From Acidobacteriota bacterium (lineage in GTDB: Bacteria; Acidobacteriota; Blastocatellia; Pyrinomonadales; Pyrinomonadaceae), in NCBI GenBank assembly GCA_003222975.1, contig QHXN01000017.1:1-64000 (forward strand): a stretch of DNA of 64,000 bases. The letters are read 5' to 3'. Under the pieces are notes generated by a model. That model was not told where the DNA came from and searched no databases. It saw only the letters and a list, made by a program, of their open reading frames with translations. The number at the start of each line of letters is the position of its first letter. Within the stretch, counting starts at the first letter, position 1. Positions 16,656 to 22,499 of this stretch are shown here, piece by piece. Position numbers and translations under genes: made by a program.

Positions 16656-17452
16656 ATTTCTGGTATCCAGAACGCCTGCCCGCCCGACTCGACGCGGCGC
16701 AGGCCGCGCGAGGGCAGGTCGCTTTCGTCGAGGCCGAGGTACGTGAAGTGCGGCAGGTCGCTCAGCACGGTCTGGAACCAGCCGTGGCGCGCGAGCAACG
16801 AGCGCACGCGCGCGTCGGCGAACTCCGCGGCGTCGAAGGCGAGCATCGCCAGGTGCTGCGAAGCGCCGGGCGCGGCGACGGAGCGGAGGATGCTCTTCGA
16901 GAAATCCTTGCTGAAGAAGAGGCCGCCGCGTTCGAGTTCGAGCACTGCCGACACCTGCTCGCCCAAGGGGAGGCCGCGCACGCGCTCGGCCTCTTCGATG
17001 GCGAGGCGGCCACGCGCGCACCAGTGTTCGAGCGCCGGGTCGCAGCGCGAGCGCCAGAGCCGCAGCGAGTCTTCAAAGCTGCGCCGCCCGGCCTCGCTCC
17101 CGCCGCGCGGAGTTATGTGGAGGCCGAGGCCCCTCGCCTCTTCGCGCGCGCCGACGAGCGCCTCCATCGCCGCGGGTTGCAGCTCGACGGTCGCGCCGTC
17201 CAAATCTTCTGCGCGCCAACCGGCCTCTCGCTGGAAGCGCTCCACCTCCTCGGCGCTCTCGAAGACGCAGACCGACGGCACGCGCACGCCCTCGGCGACG
17301 AACATCGCGCCGTACTCTTCGAGCACGCGCCGCGCCACCGCGTCATCCGCCCGGCAGAATTCGTCGAGACTCACGCCGCGGCGCGCGAGCGCGCTCGCGA
17401 GCGCTTCAAGAAAAGGCGCGCGGGCGCGTCCGTCTTTTGTTTTTTCGCTCAC
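16637..17452 (-). CDS. M15/VanY-like peptidoglycan peptidase-related protein
   Basis: The 271-residue protein has the order of motifs found in VanY/DacY-type D,D- or L,D-carboxypeptidases: RRSFEDSLRLW (about 128-138, like YRSYxxQxxL), then SQHLAMLAFD near 205 (pattern S-x-H-x6-D, with His and Asp as zinc ligands), then a C-terminal DLPHFTYLGL block with the last His. The glycine normal in the second motif is Met here, and there is no clear signal peptide, so location and activity are uncertain. The final residues VNCEL and the TGA stop come from a heptamer array. Start is GTG 17452 with no clear ribosome site. Confidence 0.5.
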   Translation of the reverse strand: MSEKTKDGRARAPFLEALASALARRGVSLDEFCRADDAVARRVLEEYGAMFVAEGVRVPSVCVFESAEEVERFQREAGWRAEDLDGATVELQPAAMEALVGAREEARGLGLHITPRGGSEAGRRSFEDSLRLWRSRCDPALEHWCARGRLAIEEAERVRGLPLGEQVSAVLELERGGLFFSKDFSKSILRSVAAPGASQHLAMLAFDAAEFADARVRSLLARHGWFQTVLSDLPHFTYLGLDESDLPSRGLRRVESGGQAFWIPEIVNCEL

Positions 17453-17590
17453 GAATTATGCGACTGCACAAGGCCGGGCCGTCGGCGGCGCACGCCCGGC
17501 GTGGCCGTCCATTCTTACCTCCGGCGCGCGCGCGGTCAAATGCCGAGTGGCGCTGACCCAGAACCCTTGGCTTGCTGTATCCTGTGGGCG

Positions 17591-18001
17591 ATGAGCCGGG
17601 TGAAAAAGTTTCAGGACGTTCTCGCGACGTACCGCAGGCACGGCTGGCGTCTAGTGCGCGTGCTCGCGCGCGCCGAGACCCTCGAAGAGCTGCGGAACTC
17701 TTCGGGCGGCGGCGCGTCACACGGCGAGTCGGGTGAAGAGGCCCGCGACGAGTCCGGCGCGGCGGCGGCGTTCGAGGGCGTCGCGGTCGTCGAGTCGGAA
17801 GTTGACGCGATGTGGTTCGCGCGCGAGGCGCAGGGCGGGCGCGAGGCCTGGGAGTTGCGGCTCGTGGGCGAGTCGCCTTACGCCCTGTTCGAGCTGTTCG
17901 AGCCGGACGAGGGAGAAGAGGATCGGGAGGACGTGCGCCGCGAGATGGAGGCGCGTCTGCGCGAATACGCCGCGCCGCCGGGAGAGATGCGGCGAGAGTG
18001 A
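17591..18001 (+). CDS. Small acidic protein, unknown
   Basis: The 136-residue product starts at ATG 17591 (MSRVKKFQDVLATYRRHGW). The N-terminal helix is basic and followed by RLVRVLARAETLEELR, a low-complexity Gly/Ser/Glu linker (about 37-58), then AVVESEVDAMWFAREAQGG, WELRLVGESPYALFELFEPD, and an acidic, charged C-terminal helix. I do not recognise the family. The compact alpha-beta segment may bind a partner protein. The neighbours are divergent (M15-like gene) and convergent (PDZ gene), so it is monocistronic. Confidence 0.6.
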   Translation: MSRVKKFQDVLATYRRHGWRLVRVLARAETLEELRNSSGGGASHGESGEEARDESGAAAAFEGVAVVESEVDAMWFAREAQGGREAWELRLVGESPYALFELFEPDEGEEDREDVRREMEARLREYAAPPGEMRRE

Positions 18002-18012
18002 CCGGGCGACGC

Positions 18013-19023
18013 TTACCTCTGTCTCCCCATCTTCACGGGGATTGTGATCTGCTGCCCGTCGCGCACCAAGACGATGTTAACGGTGCTGAGCGGCGTGGCC
18101 GCGCCGGCGCGGTAGCGAAGGTCGCCCGCCGTCCGAATGGGCTTGCCGTCGAATTCCACGACGATGTCGCCCTTCTTCAAACCCGCGAGGTCGGCGGGGC
18201 CGTTGCGCTCGACGCCGCTCAACTGCACGCCGTAGACGTTCGAGTTCGGCACGCGCACGCGGTCGTCGTTGTCGAAATCCACGTCGAGGACGCCCCTGCC
18301 GCCCGGTCGCTGCCTGAGCGAGTCCATGCCGTGAAAACCTTCCCTGCCCGTGGTCGTCAGCGTCGTCTCTCTCGTCTCGCCGTCGTGGATGTAGGCGACG
18401 GGGATGCTCTTGCCCACAGGCGTGGCCGCGATCAGCCTTTTCAACTCGCCGCCGTCACGAACCGGCTTGCCGTCGAAGCTCTTGATGATGTCGCCGCCGA
18501 CCAGCCCGGCGCGTTCGAGCGAAGTGTCCGGCCCGGCCAGGCCGCGTACCATGGCACCGCCGCCGTCAGCCGTGTCGTATTCGTCGGCCTCTTCCATCAG
18601 TGACGTAGTGGTCACGTCCGGCCCCGGCCCGCCGCCCGCGCCGCGGTTGCGCACCGACTTCGTCACGACTCCGCCCGCCGTCAGCAGTACAATCAACAGG
18701 ATCATCCACGTCATCCACCCGCCGCGCCGCGGGCTGCACGCGCCCGCCCAGCCCCACACGCCCGACGAGTCGCGCGGCCTGAGCGAGTTAGTGCCGAGGG
18801 GCTGAATCGGCCCCGCGCTCCAGGTGGCGCGCGCGGCGAAGGGGTCTGTGGCGCGCGACGCCGTGGCCGCGGGCGGCGCGGCTGTGTCGAGGCGCTGCGT
18901 CGCGACGTACTCCTCGACGCCCTCGCCCAGGCGGTAGCCGCACTGGCGGCAGAAGCGCAGGCCCGCGACCAGCGTCGCGGCGCAGCTCGGGCAGGTGACC
19001 GTACTCACGTTTTCCACTCGCAT
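18013..19023 (-). CDS. Zinc-ribbon, single-pass membrane protein with two PDZ domains
   Basis: I prefer ATG 19023 (GAGAGG upstream), giving 336 residues; an in-frame ATG 27 nt earlier is possible. Order: zinc ribbon CPSCAATLVAGLRFCRQCG (about 10-28), a low-complexity cytoplasmic linker, a membrane helix near 102-118 (WMTWMILLIVLLTAGGVV), then PDZ 1 (about 150-215, with AGLVGGDIIKSFDGKPV) and PDZ 2 (about 250-335, with AGLKKGDIVVEFDGKPI). There is no protease domain. It probably links a cytoplasmic zinc domain to periplasmic peptide-binding PDZ modules, perhaps as a sensor or scaffold. That role is inference. Confidence 0.78.
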   Translation of the reverse strand: MRVENVSTVTCPSCAATLVAGLRFCRQCGYRLGEGVEEYVATQRLDTAAPPAATASRATDPFAARATWSAGPIQPLGTNSLRPRDSSGVWGWAGACSPRRGGWMTWMILLIVLLTAGGVVTKSVRNRGAGGGPGPDVTTTSLMEEADEYDTADGGGAMVRGLAGPDTSLERAGLVGGDIIKSFDGKPVRDGGELKRLIAATPVGKSIPVAYIHDGETRETTLTTTGREGFHGMDSLRQRPGGRGVLDVDFDNDDRVRVPNSNVYGVQLSGVERNGPADLAGLKKGDIVVEFDGKPIRTAGDLRYRAGAATPLSTVNIVLVRDGQQITIPVKMGRQR

Positions 19024-19368
19024 CTCGGCCTCTCTGTTTTTGTTCTGCATAACTTTTAGAAACTCCGTCGCAGGTGTCCGGTTGCGCGGCCCCCGCCGGC
19101 GACGTGTGTTAAGAATATACGCCTTCTGGAGTGCCGCGGTTGCATAAGGCCCGCGCGGGCCTTAGACTCGTCGCACGCGTTTATTCCGGCGACGGCACGA
19201 CATTTTGGCCCCCGCGCCGCCCCGCGCGCAAGCGCCCCGGCCAAGCGGCACGGCCCGTGCTGAAAAGCAGGCGAGCAGTTTTCAGTGACGCCCGCGCGTC
19301 CGGCGCTCGCAATCAGTTCGGACAAGACGAGGCTGAAAACTAAAAACCGTCGGCGACGGAGAATGTAA
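19024..19368. other. Divergent intergenic region
   Basis: This lies between the PDZ protein (minus) and a small gene (plus). It holds a perfect palindrome at 19146-19163 (AAGGCCCGCGCGGGCCTT) and a weaker hairpin near 19260-19285 (CTGAAAA/TTTTCAG). No gene is seen. Promoters for both neighbours should lie here, but I cannot place them firmly. Confidence 0.4.
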
Positions 19369-19587
19369 ATGGAAGTGACCAAGGCTCTCGCGGCGTTACA
19401 GCCGCTCTACGGCAAGGACAACGTCGAGATCGTGACCGAGGCGGGCACGCGCGTGCGCGGCGTCGTCCGCAGCCTCAAGCAGACGCAGGCGCTCACACGC
19501 CCGAGCGTCAAGATCGAGCGCCCCGACGGGGAGCTGATCAAAATCCCCTTCTCCGTCATCACGGAGATCATTGACCACAACGGATAG
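19369..19587 (+). CDS. Small conserved-looking protein, unknown
   Basis: The 72-residue product starts at ATG 19369 with GGAG upstream. The chain MEVTKALAALQPLYGKDNVE, VRGVVRSLKQTQALTRPSV and IPFSVITEIIDHNG suggests one helix followed by a small five-strand barrel, as in Sm/LSm-like domains, but no firm family is recognised. The stop codon TAG is the first three bases of a heptamer array (TAGCCGT TAGCTAT ...), so the array begins exactly at the end of the gene. Confidence 0.6.
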   Translation: MEVTKALAALQPLYGKDNVEIVTEAGTRVRGVVRSLKQTQALTRPSVKIERPDGELIKIPFSVITEIIDHNG

Positions 19588-19712
19588 CCGTTAGCTATTA
19601 GCTCTTAGCCGCTCGTGTTTCGACAGACCGTGAAGTATTCAAGCCGCGCGTGGCGGAAAACAAAAAAAGCTAACAGCTAATAGCTAACGGCTAACAGCTT
19701 CTAGGGCTAACA
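19585..19712. repeat. Heptamer STRR hairpin, GCTAACA/TAGCTAT family
   Basis: The left arm (19585-19612) is TAGCCGT TAGCTAT TAGCTCT TAGCCGC. The right arm (19669-19696 with an extra unit at 19706-19712) is GCTAACA GCTAATA GCTAACG GCTAACA. The left arm contains the stop of the upstream gene. The right arm ends 9 nt before the ATG of the cupin gene and leaves no ribosome site. Confidence 0.87.
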
Positions 19713-19720
19713 GCTTCTTT

Positions 19721-20050
19721 ATGCTCGACCTGACCCGAATCCCCTGGCGCGCGACGCGGCACGAAGGCATCCACCTGCACTTCCTTCGGCGCGACGAGGC
19801 CACGGGCGACTCGACAGTCCTCATACGTATGGAACCCGGCTGCTCCTACCCCGCGCACCGTCACCAAGGCGAAGAAGAGGTCTTCGTCCTCCAGGGCGGC
19901 TACCGCGACGCGCGCGGGCTGCACCGCGCGGGCGACTACGTCCTCAACGAGGCCGGCTCCGCGCACAACCCCACCGCGCTCACAGACCCAGCCGAAGACT
20001 GCATCATGTTGGCCGTCGCCCACGGCGGCATCAAGATTCAAAAGCCGTGA
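19721..20050 (+). CDS. Cupin-domain protein (ChrR-like C-terminal cupin)
   Basis: The 109-residue single-domain cupin has the first cupin motif at about 48-62 (PAHRHQGEEEVFVLQG: two His and a Glu as metal ligands) and the second near GDYVLNEAGSAHNP (about 74-87), with the final His ligand. It resembles the ChrR/anti-ECF cupin and acetylacetone-cleaving enzyme group; the substrate is unknown. It is probably cytoplasmic. No ribosome site is seen, because the 5' leader is a heptamer array. Its stop TGA lies inside the first unit of the next array (CCGTGAA). Confidence 0.82.
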   Translation: MLDLTRIPWRATRHEGIHLHFLRRDEATGDSTVLIRMEPGCSYPAHRHQGEEEVFVLQGGYRDARGLHRAGDYVLNEAGSAHNPTALTDPAEDCIMLAVAHGGIKIQKP

Positions 20051-20162
20051 ACCGTAAACCGTGAACCGTGACAAGAAGAAATCATATCTTCTCTTGTCAC
20101 GGTTCACGGTTCACGGTTTTCTCTTGCCACGATTTACGATTCACGATTTACGATTCGCGATG
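20045..20162. repeat. Heptamer STRR hairpin with a second array family (CCGTGAA, then CACGATT)
   Basis: The left arm (20045-20072) is CCGTGAA CCGTAAA CCGTGAA CCGTGAC. The inner stem is GACAAGAAGA/TCTTCTCTTGTC. The right arm (20096-20116) is GTCACGG TTCACGG TTCACGG. A further array (20128-20162: CACGATT TACGATT CACGATT TACGATT CGCGATG) follows with no inverted partner. Confidence 0.87.
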
Positions 20163-20214
20163 TTATAGTAGCCCGCGTGCGGCACGGCCTGGCCGCCGAG
20201 AAGAGTTTGAAGTG

Positions 20215-20841
20215 ATGACGATTGAGGATTTCGGAGCGCGCGTGGCTAGCGTGTGGCAGGGCCTTCGGCCCTCGACGCGCAGGCTCGTCGAGCGCGCACT
20301 TTCCACGCCGCCGCCGACGTTGGGTGTCGCGGCCACGCGCGGCGATTCCGCATACGACGCGCGCTCCGAGTGGGAGTTGAGCCGGCTGCTGGCCGCGCTC
20401 GACGAGCGCGCGACGGAGAGGGGCGAGACGGTTTTGAGCGCCGAGCAGTCGCGCGAGCTGGCGCGCATGGCCGACACCTGTGCCGCAGTTCTGCGCCGCG
20501 AGGCGCGCTCCGCCGAGGTCTTCGCGCAACTGCTCGACCGCGCGCTGCGCGCACGCGACTACGCGCGTGTGGACGCGCTGGCCGACGTGTTGGCGGCGCG
20601 GCTCGCGCCGAGCGAGATGTGCGAGATGGCGCGCAGCGCGAACCCGGCGGTGCGCGCCGTCGCGCAGGAGTCGCTTTTGCAACTGCCGACCGCCGTCCTC
20701 GTCGCGCTCCTCGGCGACCCGGTGGACGCGGAGGTCGCGCGCGCCGCGCTCGAATCACAGGCCGACGAGTACGAGTCCGAAGAGGCGCGCTTCGTCGTCA
20801 ACGCGCTGGAGCAGGTTGACGCCGACGAGGACGATTTTTAA
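20215..20841 (+). CDS. Helical protein of unknown function
   Basis: The 208-residue product starts at ATG 20215 (MTIEDFGARVASVWQGLRP) with GAAG upstream; the open frame before it is repeat sequence. It is almost wholly alpha-helical (SRLLAALDERATERGETVL, FAQLLDRALRARDYARVDAL, LAPSEMCEMARSANPAVRAV), which resembles HEAT- or TPR-like packing. There is no signal peptide and no membrane helix, and the end is acidic (DADEDDF). I do not recognise the family. The stop TAA is 2 nt before a heptamer array. Confidence 0.6.
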   Translation: MTIEDFGARVASVWQGLRPSTRRLVERALSTPPPTLGVAATRGDSAYDARSEWELSRLLAALDERATERGETVLSAEQSRELARMADTCAAVLRREARSAEVFAQLLDRALRARDYARVDALADVLAARLAPSEMCEMARSANPAVRAVAQESLLQLPTAVLVALLGDPVDAEVARAALESQADEYESEEARFVVNALEQVDADEDDF

Positions 20842-20842
20842 G

Positions 20843-20920
20843 AAGGCATAAGGCAAGAGGCAAAGGCAAAGGGGATGAGAGACGGCGCTGTCTCTCATCC
20901 CCTTTTGGCTCTTGCCTTCC
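20843..20920. repeat. Heptamer STRR hairpin, AGGCAAG family with a perfect 15-bp inner stem
   Basis: Outer units AGGCATA AGGCAAG AGGCAAAGG face CTCTTGCCTTCC. The inner stem 20869-20883 pairs perfectly with 20890-20904 around the loop GGCGCT. It sits between two convergent stop codons (20841 and 20924) and is probably a shared terminator. Confidence 0.85.
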
Positions 20921-20923
20921 GCT

Positions 20924-21772
20924 TTACTGGCGGCTGCCGATCTCGCGCAGGCGCGTGACGACCTGTTCGATGAGCCAGTCGGGAGTGGAGGCCCCGGCAG
21001 TGACGCCGACGCGACCGGCGTCGCGGAGGTCTTCCGCGCTGATCTCTTCCGGCGTCTCGATGAGGAAGCTTTTCTCGCACTGCTCCTTGCAGACCGAGAG
21101 GAGCTTCAAGCTGTTCGAAGAGTGCTTGCCGCCGATGACGTAGAAGGCGTCCACGTGGCCCGCGAGCGCCCGCGCCGCGTCCTGCCGGTCGCGCGTGGCG
21201 GAGCAGATGGTGTTAACGACCTGCGGCTCTGAGTCGGCCCGCTCGCGCACGGCCTCGGCGACTTCGAGGAAGGTGCTGAGCTTGAGCGTGGTCTGCGAGA
21301 CGACGAGCGGCGCGTGCAAGGGCGGGAGTTGGGCGACCTCGCTCGCGTCGCGGACGACGTGCGCGCGCGTCGGGGCGTAGCCGCGCACCCCGATCATCTC
21401 CGGGTGGTCGGGGTTTCCGACGACCACCACGTCGCGCCCCTCGGCGGCGGCGCGCTCGGCCAGCTTCTGCACCTTCGTCACGAACGGGCACGTCGCGTCA
21501 ATCACGCGCTCGGCGCGCTCTTCCAGCTCGCGCTGCACTTCGGGCGTGACGCCGTGGGCGCGGATGACCGCCGTCTCACCTTCGGAGACCTCGCCGGGCG
21601 CGTTGATGTTGCGGACGCCCTCGGCTTCGAGCCGCTGAATCTCCTGCGTGTTGTGGATGAGCGGGCCGAGCGTGCGCACGGTCGCGCCCTCGGCGAGCGC
21701 CCCCTCGACCATCTCCACGGCGCGCTCGACGCCGAAACAGAACCCGTACTCTTCGGCCAGCAGAACTTGCAT
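20924..21772 (-). CDS. ispH: 4-hydroxy-3-methylbut-2-enyl diphosphate reductase
   Basis: IspH performs the last step of the MEP pathway, giving IPP and DMAPP from HMBPP with a 4Fe-4S cluster, in the cytoplasm. The 282-residue product has the three cluster cysteines: Cys12 in GFCFGV, one in IDATCPFVTKVQ (about 96), and one in NTICSATRDRQ (about 194). It also has LGPLIHNTQE, IRAHGVTPEV, the ASTPDWLIE block, and GGKHSSNSLKL near 220. Length is normal. The ATG at 21772 is preceded directly by a heptamer array (AAAAATC units) with no ribosome site visible. Confidence 0.97.
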   Translation of the reverse strand: MQVLLAEEYGFCFGVERAVEMVEGALAEGATVRTLGPLIHNTQEIQRLEAEGVRNINAPGEVSEGETAVIRAHGVTPEVQRELEERAERVIDATCPFVTKVQKLAERAAAEGRDVVVVGNPDHPEMIGVRGYAPTRAHVVRDASEVAQLPPLHAPLVVSQTTLKLSTFLEVAEAVRERADSEPQVVNTICSATRDRQDAARALAGHVDAFYVIGGKHSSNSLKLLSVCKEQCEKSFLIETPEEISAEDLRDAGRVGVTAGASTPDWLIEQVVTRLREIGSRQ

Positions 21773-21773
21773 G

Positions 21774-21991
21774 GATTTTTAATTTGCGATTTTAGATTTT
21801 TGATTTGCAATTGGAAGAGCGCCCGGCGCTCGGCAGTTGGCTTGAAACCCTTTGCGTTCTTCGCGCCTACTTAGCGCCTTTGCGGTTAACTAAGTCACAC
21901 CTAACCGCGAAGACGCAAAGAAGGCGCGAAGGGCGCGAAGTTTTAGTCGAGCGCTGACTGCTTAAATCGCAAATCAAAAATCAAAAATTCC
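21774..21991. repeat. Nested double STRR: AAATCAA heptamers outside, GCGAAG/GCAAAG repeats inside
   Basis: The outer left array (21774-21815: GATTTTT AATTTGC GATTTTA GATTTTT GATTTGC AATTGGA) starts at the ispH ATG. The outer right array (21964-21991: AAATCGC AAATCAA AAATCAA AAATTCC) touches the stop of the next gene. Between them is a second inverted pair, about 21850-21890 against 21902-21940, built from TTTGCGTTCTTCGCG and its complement. Confidence 0.85.
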
Positions 21992-22270
21992 TCAAAGCGG
22001 CTCCGGCCCCCCGGTCGCCGCGGTGGGCGGCTCGGTGCTGCGTCGCCGCCACTCGTCGCGCAGGCGGTCGGCGGCGGCGAGGCTCTCGTCTATCCGCCCG
22101 ACGTTCTTCTCGGCGAACCAGCGCAGGCCGCCCCAAAAGTTTTTCTCGAACTCACCCAACTGGTGCGCCGCGTCGCGCGGCAGAACCGCGAACGAGGCGT
22201 CGCACAAAAAGCGCAGCGCGTCGCACACGGGGTTACCGGTCTTGTACCTCGGATCGTTTGTGTCAACCAT
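21992..22270 (-). CDS. Small protein of unknown function
   Basis: The 92-residue product starts at ATG 22270 (MVDTNDPRYKTGNPVCDALRF), with a strong AAGGAGG upstream; the open frame before it is not coding-like. Helical content is high (FLCDASFAVLPRDAAHQLG, FEKNFWGGLRWFAEKN, DESLAAADRLRDEWRRR). It has no signal peptide or metal motif. I do not recognise the family; it may be specific to the lineage. It lies between ispH and the helicase, with an STRR hairpin on each side. Confidence 0.62.
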   Translation of the reverse strand: MVDTNDPRYKTGNPVCDALRFLCDASFAVLPRDAAHQLGEFEKNFWGGLRWFAEKNVGRIDESLAAADRLRDEWRRRSTEPPTAATGGPEPL

Positions 22271-22343
22271 TCTCGGAAGAACCTCCTTCCACAAACCATA
22301 CGGCCAAAGCAGCCCACGCGTTCCGCGCCAACACATCTTAATG

Positions 22344-22499
22344 AAGCCATAAGGCAAAGGCAAACCGCTCGGCGGAAGGCAGGAGCAACAAAGGCAAAAG
22401 AGGGAAAATGGCGGACAGCGCGCCTTTCATCGGCAAAGATGAGAGGCGCGCTGTCCGCCATCTTAACTTTTTCCTTTTGCCTTTTTACTTCAGCCTTCA
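22344..22499. repeat. Heptamer STRR hairpin, GGCAAAA family, with perfect 18-bp inner stem
   Basis: Array units (AAGGCAAAGGCAAA, then AAAGGCAAAAGAGGGAAA) lie left and CTTTTTCCTTTTGCCTTTTTACTT right. The inner stem 22408-22425 pairs perfectly with 22444-22461. The structure starts at the helicase stop codon on the minus strand. Confidence 0.85.

Noticed and set aside
20045-20162. Array of short repeats as a possible CRISPR
   Set aside because: The units are seven bases with no spacers, and no cas genes are nearby.
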